Assembly (NCBI RefSeq): GCF_902499335.1
Contig: NZ_CABVQK010000004.1
Span: 434,001-498,000 of the forward strand
From: Burkholderia lata
GTDB taxonomy: Bacteria; Pseudomonadota; Gammaproteobacteria; Burkholderiales; Burkholderiaceae
Direction of reading: 5' to 3'
DNA length: 64,000 nt
In this document: in pieces, positions 51,276-59,347 of the stretch
How positions within the stretch are numbered: the first letter of the stretch is position 1
How the letters are laid out: every line of letters begins with the position of its first letter
Translations under genes and position numbers: made by a program
The notes under the pieces: model-generated
The model's database searches: none
Told to the model about the DNA's origin: nothing
What the model saw: the letters and a program-made list of their open reading frames with translations, nothing else

Positions 51276-51893
51276 TCAGGTCAGCGCCCGCATCGCGATA
51301 TCGACGATCGATGCCAGCTCCGCCTCCGACGCACTCGACTTGCCCAGCACGCGCATCCCCTGGATCAGGCACAGCAGGAACCGGCCGACCTCTTCCGGAT
51401 CGAGATTCCGGTCGAAATCGCCCGACTGCTGGCCGCGCGCGATGGCCAGGCTAAATTGCGTACCGATACGCAGCAAGGTCGATTCGATGTACGGGCGCAG
51501 TGCGTCGTCGCCGGGCAGAAGCTCGACGGCCGAATTCGTGATGAAGCAGCCGCGCCGCTCCGACAGCCGCACACCGATTTCCGTGTAGTACAGCAGCGCC
51601 TCCCTGAGGGCCTGCCGCGGCGGCAGATCCGCCGCGAGCCGCTCCTTGAGCCGTGCGATCGCGCCTTCCGCATAGCGGTCGAACGCGGCGACCAGCAACC
51701 CGTGCTTGTCGCCGAACGTGCGGTACAGGCTGCCGCGAAAGACGCCGGTCGCCTCGCACAGCGCGTCGATCGACGTCGCGTGATACCCCTGCTCCCAGAA
51801 CACGCGTGCAGCGGCGTCGATCACCTCGTCGGTGTCGAATTCGCGTGGTCGCCCCCTGTCGCGGGCGCCGGAAGATGCGGAGGTCGGGCTCAT
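51276..51893 (-). CDS. TetR-family repressor
   Basis: A 205-residue TetR/AcrR regulator. The HTH is in residues 20-65 (VIDAAARVFWEQGYHATSIDALCEATGVFRGSLYRTFGDKH, given here by its ends), followed by a ligand domain with a C-terminal TetR_C-like part. It precedes the EamA transporter on the same strand with a 168-base gap. Three similar operator-like sequences surround the two genes. Confidence 0.87.
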   Translation of the reverse strand: MSPTSASSGARDRGRPREFDTDEVIDAAARVFWEQGYHATSIDALCEATGVFRGSLYRTFGDKHGLLVAAFDRYAEGAIARLKERLAADLPPRQALREALLYYTEIGVRLSERRGCFITNSAVELLPGDDALRPYIESTLLRIGTQFSLAIARGQQSGDFDRNLDPEEVGRFLLCLIQGMRVLGKSSASEAELASIVDIAMRALT

Positions 51894-51904
51894 GGATGCC
51901 GATA

Positions 51905-51930
51905 TTAGAACCGATCATTCCCAAAATCAA
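51905..51930. promoter_or_regulatory. TetR operator-like site upstream of the TetR gene
   Basis: AGAACCGATCATTCCCAAAA lies 11 bases upstream of the TetR start. It is nearly the same as the sites before the EamA gene, as for an autorepressor. Confidence 0.55.
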
Positions 51931-51977
51931 GCGGCCATGCACCGTGAATGCGTCGCGCACGCCGGCATGAATGACGA

Positions 51978-52008
51978 AAGCCCGACCGCTTGCCAGCCGG
52001 TCGGGCTT
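51978..52008 (-). terminator. Hairpin after the permease gene
   Basis: AAGCCCGACC (51978-51987) pairs with GGTCGGGCTT (51999-52008). It lies about 80 bases beyond the permease stop on the minus strand, with only a short T run after it. Confidence 0.55.
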
Positions 52009-52088
52009 CTTCATTGCCTGCCGTGACATCGATCACAGCGTCCGTGTGCGGTTTCCGGACGCTGCGCTCCGTTACACGGCCTGGCGCG

Positions 52089-53744
52089 TCACTTCACCCA
52101 GGCAAAGTAATACGACAGCCAGATCGTCAGCCCCGCGCCGACCAGCGCCGCATAAGGCATCAGGCTCAGCCACATCGCGCGCTTCGGCACTTCGAGTTCC
52201 ATGTCACGCTGCATCTGCGCGGGGAAGCGGCCGCGATCCTGCCAGTAGTGGCGGAACAGGAACACCGGCACGATCAGCAGCATCGCGATCAGCCCGTTGC
52301 GCAGCGTGCCTTCGCCCTGCAGGTTCGCGCCCGCCCCGACATACACCAGGTTCGCGTAGCCGCAGATCGAGCCGGCGACGAGCAGCCAGGTCGGGCAGCG
52401 GAACGGCCGATCCCAGTTGCCGCGATCCATCCGGTGGATCCAGCCCGACTGAAGATTCAGGAATACGAACAGCATGTAGCAGACGTTCGAGATCGACAGC
52501 ACCGTCATGTAGTCCGACATCATCAGCAACACGAGGTTGAAGCCGAGATCGGTCCACATCGCGCGCGTGGGCGAGCCGTGCTCGTTCACGTGCGACAGGT
52601 ACTTCGGCAGCCAGCCGTCGACCGATGCCTGGTACAGCGTGCGCGATGAGCCCATCATCGACGTCATCACGATCAGCAGGATCGACAACATCAGCATCAC
52701 GACGACCGCATTCGCGACCCATGCGCCGCCACCGACGATCTTCGCCATCGCGGCCGCGACGCCGGTGCCGTCGCCGATCGACGGATCGAGCATCGCCTGC
52801 GTGCCGAGCGCGCCCTGGAACGCCATCGGCACGAGCGTCATCACGACGAGACACAGTGCACCCGACCAGAAGATCGCCTTGGCGGTATCGCGACGCGGAT
52901 CGCGGAATTCGCGCGTGTAGCAGACGGCAGTCTCGAAGCCGTACGACGCCCAGCCGGCCATGAACATCGCGCCGAGCGCCATCGTGACGCCCTGCCCGTT
53001 CCACGAGCCGAACGTCGCGGTCGTGAGATTGCCGTGCGCGTCGTGACCGAGCGGCAGCAGCGGGAGCAGGTTCGACATCGGCACGTCGCCCGTGATGAAC
53101 GGCACGATGCCGACGATCAACAGCGGCGTGAGCGACGCGATACCGAGAATGCGCTGCGTGCGCGCAGCCTTCGATGCACCGCTGTGCTGAAGCTTGAACG
53201 TAATGAGAAGCAGGATCGTCGCGATGATGAACGTCGCATTGATCCGCAGGGACAGACCCGGCTTGATGAACCCGAGATCCGCAACCTTGAGCTGCCAGTG
53301 CAGCACCGCCGCGTCGGCGGGAAAGAGACTCGTGAGCGCATAGCTCGCCGCGAGGCCGCAGCCGAGCGCGAGCATCGGCGACCACGCGAGCCAGTTGCAC
53401 CACACGGAAACCGGGGCGATCAGCTTGCTGTAACGGACCCAGCCGATCGCGCCGTACACGGACGCGCCGCCCGATTTATGGGGAAATAGTCCCGATATTT
53501 CCGCATAAGTCGCGCTTTGAATCAGCCCCATCGTGATCGCGGCGATCCAGATCGCCCACGCGGGCTGGCCGATCGTCGCGCATACGCCGCCGATCGTGAA
53601 CAGCACGCCTGCCGGCACGCCGCTCGTCACCCAAAAAGCGTCTTTCCAAGTCAGGCCACGATGCAGCGTGTGGCCCGTCGAATCATGTGAGATGGTTGCC
53701 TCAACATCACTGGTGCTGTTCGCACGCAGTCCTGCCTGACTCAT
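52089..53744 (-). CDS. APC-superfamily amino acid/amine permease
   Basis: A 551-residue transporter with 12-14 helices. Start ATG 53744 follows AGGAGG at the right distance; ATG 53771 lacks one. Family features include SGVPAGVLFTIGG in the first helix and the ATYAEISGLFPHKSGGASVYGA motif (amino acid permease signature, ends given). It is oriented with, and just downstream of, the glycine betaine genes, so an amine or amino-acid intermediate of that pathway (for example sarcosine) is a reasonable guess, not shown by sequence. Confidence 0.8.
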   Translation of the reverse strand: MSQAGLRANSTSDVEATISHDSTGHTLHRGLTWKDAFWVTSGVPAGVLFTIGGVCATIGQPAWAIWIAAITMGLIQSATYAEISGLFPHKSGGASVYGAIGWVRYSKLIAPVSVWCNWLAWSPMLALGCGLAASYALTSLFPADAAVLHWQLKVADLGFIKPGLSLRINATFIIATILLLITFKLQHSGASKAARTQRILGIASLTPLLIVGIVPFITGDVPMSNLLPLLPLGHDAHGNLTTATFGSWNGQGVTMALGAMFMAGWASYGFETAVCYTREFRDPRRDTAKAIFWSGALCLVVMTLVPMAFQGALGTQAMLDPSIGDGTGVAAAMAKIVGGGAWVANAVVVMLMLSILLIVMTSMMGSSRTLYQASVDGWLPKYLSHVNEHGSPTRAMWTDLGFNLVLLMMSDYMTVLSISNVCYMLFVFLNLQSGWIHRMDRGNWDRPFRCPTWLLVAGSICGYANLVYVGAGANLQGEGTLRNGLIAMLLIVPVFLFRHYWQDRGRFPAQMQRDMELEVPKRAMWLSLMPYAALVGAGLTIWLSYYFAWVK

Positions 53745-53922
53745 CCAATTCCTCCTGTGATGACTCCGCACAAGGGCCGTAGTGTAACAATTTACGGGCT
53801 TTCTTGCAGAATCAAAAAAATAATTCCGGGATATGACCGCATCGCAGTGCGATTATTTCGGCATCCTTCCGATCAATCCCGGACTGTCTCGTCGTAGTTT
53901 TATTGCGTCGTATCGTCGCGGT

Positions 53923-54786
53923 TTATTGCGCGCCTTCCGTCCACGCATTCACGCGATCCGCGTGCGCGGCGATCCATGCATCGGCAGCCGCTTCCGGCTT
54001 CGAGCCGTTCTGGATCGCAAGCATCACGCTGTCGATTTCACCCGGCTTCCACTGGAATTTTTTCAGGAACGCGACCACCGGCTTCGCCTTCGTTTCGAGC
54101 CCCGGATTCACGACGCTGTCGACGTGCTCCGCGCCGCCGAACACCTTCTTCGGATCCTCGAGGAAGCGCAGCTTCCACTTCGCGAACATCCAGTGCGGCG
54201 CCCAGCCCGTCACGATGACCGGCTTGTTCGCATTGACCGACCGCGACAGCTCGGCCGTCATCGCGCTGCCCGAGCTCGGCATCAGCGTGTAGTTCAGCCC
54301 GTAGCTCTTGATCGCATCGTCGGTCTTGCGCATCACGCCGGCGCCGGCGTCGATGCCGACGATCCGGCCGCTGAAATTGCTTTTCTCGGCATTCAGATCG
54401 TCGATGCTCTTCGCCTTCACGTAGTCGGGAACGATCAGGCCGATCTTCGCGTCGGGAAAGTTCGCGCCGAGATCGACGACCTTCGTCTTGTATTCGCCCC
54501 AGTAGGAGCCGTGCGTGACCGGCAGCCACGCGGACAGCGTCGCATCGAGATCGCCGCGCGCCACGCCCTGCCACATGATCCCGGCGGCGACCGGCACGAG
54601 CTGGACCTGGTAACCGAGCTTCTTCTCGATCACGCGCGCCGCGACGTTCGACGTCGCCACGCTGTCATCCCAGCCTTCGACGTAGCCAATCTTCAGCGTG
54701 GGCTTCGTATCGGCAAGCGCCGACGCGCTCAGCGCCACCATTGCCGACAGTGCGCCGGTCCACAACAATTTTCCGAACAGCTTCAT
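53923..54786 (-). CDS. Glycine-betaine-binding periplasmic protein, orphan ABC component
   Basis: A 287-residue OpuAC/ProX-type protein: signal peptide 1-25 (ALAD), IGYVEGWDDSVATSNVA at the mature start, and aromatic residues in WLPVTHGSYWGEY and TGWAPHWMFAKW that fit a betaine box. It is next to gbcB. It resembles the CbcX class but, as for the other two binding proteins in this window, no permease or ATPase follows; the next gene on this side is an unrelated permease. Confidence 0.83.
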   Translation of the reverse strand: MKLFGKLLWTGALSAMVALSASALADTKPTLKIGYVEGWDDSVATSNVAARVIEKKLGYQVQLVPVAAGIMWQGVARGDLDATLSAWLPVTHGSYWGEYKTKVVDLGANFPDAKIGLIVPDYVKAKSIDDLNAEKSNFSGRIVGIDAGAGVMRKTDDAIKSYGLNYTLMPSSGSAMTAELSRSVNANKPVIVTGWAPHWMFAKWKLRFLEDPKKVFGGAEHVDSVVNPGLETKAKPVVAFLKKFQWKPGEIDSVMLAIQNGSKPEAAADAWIAAHADRVNAWTEGAQ

Positions 54787-54919
54787 GGTCGATCTCCTTG
54801 ATGTGCGCCTGCGCGCGTTGTCTCTCTAGGTTCTTCAACCACAAATCCGCGGTATCGTTGTTTTCCGACGGATGCTTGTCCGGACGCGACGCCCCCGGAC
54901 AGCCGATGGCGTGTTGCGA

Positions 54920-56068
54920 CTACTTGTCGATCACGAGATCCGACAGCGGCTTGCTGCAGCACAGCAGCACCATCCCCTGGTCGATCTCGCGCTGGCGGAT
55001 ACCGCCGTTGTGCTTCATTTCAACCTGCCCGGACACGAGCTTCACCTTGCAGGTGCCGCACATGCCCTGCGTGCACGAGGCCGGCAGCCGCACGCCCGAC
55101 TGGCGCGCCGCATCCAGCACGTGCTGCTCCGAGCCGCACGAAATCTCGCGATTGCTCTTCGCGAAACTGACCGTGTACTGCTTCGTATCGGTGTCGGCAC
55201 CTTCCGCCGGCGGCGCGAGATCGACGAGCAGTTCGTCGCTTGCGGTTTGCGCGAGCGTTTCGAACGAGAAGCTCTCCTCGTGATACTGCTTGCGATCGAA
55301 GCCGGCTTCGTCGAGCAGGTCGCGCACGGCCTTCATGTACGGCGCGGGGCCGCACGTGAAGATCTCGCGCTCCATGAAATCCGGAGCGATCAGCTTCAGC
55401 AGCGGCAGCGTCAGGAAGCCCGTGACGCCCGGCCAGTTCGTGCGCGCGCCCAGACGCTCGACGACGAACGACGTGCGGAAGTTCGTGTGGTTCGACGCGA
55501 TCAGGTCGAGCTCGCGCGCGAAGATGATGTCGTCCGGCGTGCGCGCGCTGTGCACGAACAGGATGTCGCGATCCTCCGCGAGATCATGGTGCGCGCGGCT
55601 CATCGACATCAGCGGCGTGACGCCCGAGCCGGCCGACAGGAACAGGTACTTGCGCGCCGGATGCCGTGCGCACGTGAATTCGCCGGCCGGGCCGAGCACG
55701 CGCACCGGTGCGCCCGGCTGCAGGTTGTCGTGCAGCCAGTTCGACACCTTGCCGCCCGGCACGCGCTTCACCGTGATCGACACCGTGTGCGGCCGCGCCG
55801 GCGACGACGAGATCGTATAGCAGCGGTTGATCGTTTCGCCTTCGATGTCGAGCTCGAGCGTGAGGAACTGCCCGGGCTCGAACGAGAACGAGCGGCCCTG
55901 CGGCGAACGGAAGAAGAAACTCTTCACGTCGTGCGTTTCCTGCCGCACGTGGCAGCACACCAGCGTTTCCTCGACGTCGCTCGTCCAGCGCTCGGGAAGG
56001 CCGTTCCAGAACGCCGGGCGCGTGACCCGGCTGTCCGTCGGCTCGAAGTTGGCCGCATCTCGCATCAT
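54920..56068 (-). CDS. gbcB: Glycine betaine demethylase, reductase component
   Basis: A 382-residue flavoprotein: FAD-binding domain (RCYTISSSPARPH, about 75-90), NAD-binding domain (SAGSGVTPLMSM, about 145) and a C-terminal plant-type [2Fe-2S] domain with CTQGMCGTC (about 335-345) plus a first Cys upstream. It passes electrons from NADH to GbcA, which demethylates glycine betaine to dimethylglycine with release of formaldehyde. It follows gbcA by 29 bases. Confidence 0.92.
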   Translation of the reverse strand: MMRDAANFEPTDSRVTRPAFWNGLPERWTSDVEETLVCCHVRQETHDVKSFFFRSPQGRSFSFEPGQFLTLELDIEGETINRCYTISSSPARPHTVSITVKRVPGGKVSNWLHDNLQPGAPVRVLGPAGEFTCARHPARKYLFLSAGSGVTPLMSMSRAHHDLAEDRDILFVHSARTPDDIIFARELDLIASNHTNFRTSFVVERLGARTNWPGVTGFLTLPLLKLIAPDFMEREIFTCGPAPYMKAVRDLLDEAGFDRKQYHEESFSFETLAQTASDELLVDLAPPAEGADTDTKQYTVSFAKSNREISCGSEQHVLDAARQSGVRLPASCTQGMCGTCKVKLVSGQVEMKHNGGIRQREIDQGMVLLCCSKPLSDLVIDK

Positions 56069-56097
56069 GTCTGACTCCGCTTATACGCTGCTAAGTG

Positions 56098-57339
56098 CTA
56101 TTCGCCGGTTTTTTCGGCGAGCCGGCCGATGTACCAGGCCGAGAATTTTTCGACGAGACCTTCCGTGAACGGCGAATACGGGCCCGGCTCGTACGCGCTG
56201 CTGGTCGCGCCGCGCTGCGAGAATTCGACGAGCGCGCGATCCTGGTCGTTGGTCGCGTTCCACACGGCCGTGAGATTCTTCACGTCGTAGTCGATGCCTT
56301 CCTTCGCGTCCTTGTGCACGAGCCACTTCGTGCGCACGAGCGTCTTGCCGGCCGACAGCGGGATCACCGAGAACGTCACGATGTGATCGCTCATGAAGTG
56401 GTGCCACGAGTTCGGCTGCGTCCAGAACGACAGCCCGCCGAGGTCGGCCTTGTCGAAGCCGCCGAGCAGCTTCTTCGATGCGACCTTCGCATCGAGCGTC
56501 TGCGATTCACCGTGGCGATCGAGCGGCAGGCGCTGCGTGCGGAAACCCGTCACGTCGAGCAGCTTCTCGATCTCTTCGGACGGCAGGCCCATCTCGGCCC
56601 ACTCCTTCCCGCGCCGCACGCATGTTTCCGCGAACGCGTCCATGCCTTCCGCGTTGGCGTCGGAGCGCTGGTAGCCGAAGCCGTATTCGTACAGCGAGAT
56701 GGTGAGCTCCGGATGGTTCGCGACGCAGTGATAGCACTCGCGGTTGTTCTCCATCGTGAGCTTCCAGTTGCCTTCCTCGATGATGTCGACCTGCGCGGCG
56801 ATCTTCGTGCTCGGCAGATCGTGCGGCAGCAGGTACGGCTCCATCTCGGCGCGCAGCTGCGCGAAGTCGGCGGGCGGCTCGTCGGCGAGGCAGACGAAGA
56901 TCAGGCCCGCGAGGTTCTCGACGTGCACCGACTTCAGGCTGTGCTTGCAGCGGTCGAACTTCTCGCCCATGTGCTCGGCGAACATCAGCTGGCCGGTCAG
57001 GTTGTAGGTCCAGCTGTGGTACGGGCACACGATGTTGCCGACCGAGCCCTTGTCTTCGTTGCACAGGCGCGCGCCGCGGTGACGGCACACGTTGTGGAAC
57101 GCGCGGATCGCCATGTCGTCGTCGCGCACGATCAGGATCGAATCGCTCCCGAGTTCCACGGTCACGTAGTCGCCCGGCTCGGGAATGTCCGGTTCGACCG
57201 CCACCTGGATCCAGTGCTGGCGGAAAATCGCCTCCATGTCGAGCGCGAAGATGTCCTCGCTCGTGTAGAACGGTGCCTCGAGGCTGTGCCCTTCCTTGCG
57301 CCGCTCGATCAGTGCACGAATGTCTGCCGATACTTTCAT
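56098..57339 (-). CDS. gbcA: Glycine betaine demethylase, Rieske oxygenase component
   Basis: A 413-residue ring-hydroxylating-type oxygenase. The Rieske [2Fe-2S] site is CRH (85-87) and CPYH (105-108). The mononuclear iron site is in the C-terminal domain (NNRECYHCVANHPE: Asn, two His) with the bridging acidic residue further on. Together with GbcB it removes one methyl group of glycine betaine. The gene lies downstream of, and in the same direction as, the ETF and dgc genes. Confidence 0.93.
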   Translation of the reverse strand: MKVSADIRALIERRKEGHSLEAPFYTSEDIFALDMEAIFRQHWIQVAVEPDIPEPGDYVTVELGSDSILIVRDDDMAIRAFHNVCRHRGARLCNEDKGSVGNIVCPYHSWTYNLTGQLMFAEHMGEKFDRCKHSLKSVHVENLAGLIFVCLADEPPADFAQLRAEMEPYLLPHDLPSTKIAAQVDIIEEGNWKLTMENNRECYHCVANHPELTISLYEYGFGYQRSDANAEGMDAFAETCVRRGKEWAEMGLPSEEIEKLLDVTGFRTQRLPLDRHGESQTLDAKVASKKLLGGFDKADLGGLSFWTQPNSWHHFMSDHIVTFSVIPLSAGKTLVRTKWLVHKDAKEGIDYDVKNLTAVWNATNDQDRALVEFSQRGATSSAYEPGPYSPFTEGLVEKFSAWYIGRLAEKTGE

Positions 57340-57391
57340 CGTTTGCTCCGGATTCCTTGCATCCCTGGGTTCTTGCCGACAGGCATCAAAA

Positions 57392-58177
57392 TCAGTAGTC
57401 GATGAGCTGATGCTCGCGCAAATACGCGAGGATCACTTGTGCTTTTTCGACCGAACTCCCTTCATTTACGACGTTGCCGCCACGGCTTTCGGTCGTCGTC
57501 GCGGACAGCATCCGGGCATGCCCGGAGCGCTTCTCGGCGGCGACCAGCTTTACGGGTTTACGCTCGATCGGGCCGACCTTCCACGCGGCCGCGTCGGCGT
57601 CCGCGCCGGGCGCCGCGAGCGCGGGCCGGATCGCGCCGGCGCGCAGCCGCGCATACGCGTAGCGCGGCTCGGCATTCGCGAGCGGATGGACGGCGACGAC
57701 GGCCGGCAGCGCCGTGTCGACGCGTCGCCGCAGCCCTTTCGGCAAAAATTGCCGGACGGCCGCGCGGCCGCCTTCGACCGTCACGTCGACGGCCGAGCCG
57801 ACGAGCGGATAGCCGAGCGCCGCGGCGATGCGATACGGCAGCATGCCGGTGTCGTAGGCGCCCTCGGCACGCGTGCCGGTCAGCACGAGGTCGTAGCCCT
57901 CGACGCGCGCGGCGAGCGCATGCACGGCATCGTCGCCGTCGCGGCAGGCCAGCACCTCGACCTCCCGTGCGCCGAGCGCGAGATATTCGGCAAGCGCCGC
58001 GTTCGCGGGGTCGCCTGCATGGATCACGTCGAGCTTCGCGCGATGCCGCTCCGCGAGTTGGCGGCCGGTTTCGAGCGCGGCCGCGTCGTTGCGGCTGTAG
58101 CGCGCGACGCCGCTGACCGGATGGCGGCCGACGGACACGAGCACCGCGATGCGTTGCAACTGGCGGGGGGCGTTCAT
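57392..58177 (-). CDS. Electron transfer flavoprotein beta subunit of the dimethylglycine pathway
   Basis: A 261-residue EtfB-like protein with the adenosine-nucleotide-binding segment (about 105-135; VLTGTRAEGAYDTGMLPYRIA). It is longer and more divergent than housekeeping EtfB. Its ATG overlaps the end of the alpha-subunit gene (58174-58177). It would accept electrons from DgcAB during demethylation of dimethylglycine. Confidence 0.85.
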   Translation of the reverse strand: MNAPRQLQRIAVLVSVGRHPVSGVARYSRNDAAALETGRQLAERHRAKLDVIHAGDPANAALAEYLALGAREVEVLACRDGDDAVHALAARVEGYDLVLTGTRAEGAYDTGMLPYRIAAALGYPLVGSAVDVTVEGGRAAVRQFLPKGLRRRVDTALPAVVAVHPLANAEPRYAYARLRAGAIRPALAAPGADADAAAWKVGPIERKPVKLVAAEKRSGHARMLSATTTESRGGNVVNEGSSVEKAQVILAYLREHQLIDY

Positions 58178-59343
58178 GCGGCGACTCCTTCCGGTTCACG
58201 GGTGCCGACCGCGGCCGGCGATTCGCCACGCGCGGCGCGCGCGGCCTGCACCTGTTCGATCAGCGCCGCGATCGTGCCCTGCGCGTCGCCGACCACCGTC
58301 AGGTTCGCGCGCTTCGCGATCGGCGCGCTGCCGTCGAGGTTCACCGCGATCACGTGGCGGCAGTCCTTGATCCCCTGCAGGTGCTGCACCGCGCCCGAGA
58401 TGCCGAACGCGATGTACACGCTCGCCTCGACCGTCTTGCCGGTTGCACCGACCTGCTTGTCGCGCGTGAAGTGACCGTTGTCGACCGCGACGCGGCTCGC
58501 GCCGATCGCCGCACCGAACGCACCGGCCAGCCGTTCGAACGCACCGATGTCGGACACGCCGTTGCCGGCCGACACGATGAAATCGGCTTCCTCCAGCGCA
58601 ACCTGTGCCGCGTCGATTTCGTCGAGGCCGAGATCGCGGTACGGTTGCGCGGCGTCATGCGCCGGGCGGATGAAGTCGGCAGCCAGGCGTTCGCCCGCAC
58701 CGACGAACGGCAGCTTCGCGTCGACCGCGTTCTGCTCGAGCAGGATCACGTCGGGCAGCGCACGGGTGGCAAACGCGCGCCCGGCCTGCGCATACGCGCC
58801 GACATGCTTCGCGTCGATCTCGACGACGTGGGTCGCGACGCTCGCACCGGCGGCCGCCGCGTAGCGCCGGCCGAGATCGCCGTCGCCCGTCGCGTTGTCG
58901 GGCACGAACACGTGTTTCGGCGCGAGCGCGGCAACGCAGGCCTGCAGCGCTTGCAGTTCGCTTTCAGGGTCGAACGCGCGCCGATCGAAACCGGCGAGTT
59001 CCAGCAGCTTGTCGACGCCCAGTTCGGCCACGTCGTCCTTGAGTTCGCCGAACGCGAGCAGCGCGACTTCGGTCTGCGCATCGGCGAGCAATGCGGCGGC
59101 GGCGATCGCCTGCCGCGAATGATCGTCGAGCGCGCCACGTTCGCTGTGCGCGACCACCAGCATCACGTGCTTCGGATCCTGCACCGCGCGGCGCGGCTTC
59201 GCAGCCGCTGCGCCATGACCGTGCACGGACCCGTGCGCGGCGTTCGCATCGGCGCTGCCTTCCTCGCCGAGCGTGATGCGCTTCAGGCCCGCGGCCGTGA
59301 TGATGAACGGCCGGCGCGGATCGATTCGTTTGATCGTATTCAT
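58174..59343 (-). CDS. Electron transfer flavoprotein alpha subunit of the dimethylglycine pathway
   Basis: A 389-residue EtfA-like protein. Start ATG 59343 is chosen because the longer frame overlaps dgcB without similarity. The C-terminal FAD domain carries the signature VGATGKTVEASVYIAFGISGAVQH and NLDGSAPIAKRA (spans named by their ends). An N-terminal extension of about 70 residues with a His/Gly stretch (HGSVHGHGAAAAK) is unusual. It begins five bases from the dgcB stop. Confidence 0.87.
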   Translation of the reverse strand: MNTIKRIDPRRPFIITAAGLKRITLGEEGSADANAAHGSVHGHGAAAAKPRRAVQDPKHVMLVVAHSERGALDDHSRQAIAAAALLADAQTEVALLAFGELKDDVAELGVDKLLELAGFDRRAFDPESELQALQACVAALAPKHVFVPDNATGDGDLGRRYAAAAGASVATHVVEIDAKHVGAYAQAGRAFATRALPDVILLEQNAVDAKLPFVGAGERLAADFIRPAHDAAQPYRDLGLDEIDAAQVALEEADFIVSAGNGVSDIGAFERLAGAFGAAIGASRVAVDNGHFTRDKQVGATGKTVEASVYIAFGISGAVQHLQGIKDCRHVIAVNLDGSAPIAKRANLTVVGDAQGTIAALIEQVQAARAARGESPAAVGTREPEGVAA

Positions 59344-59347
59344 CGAT

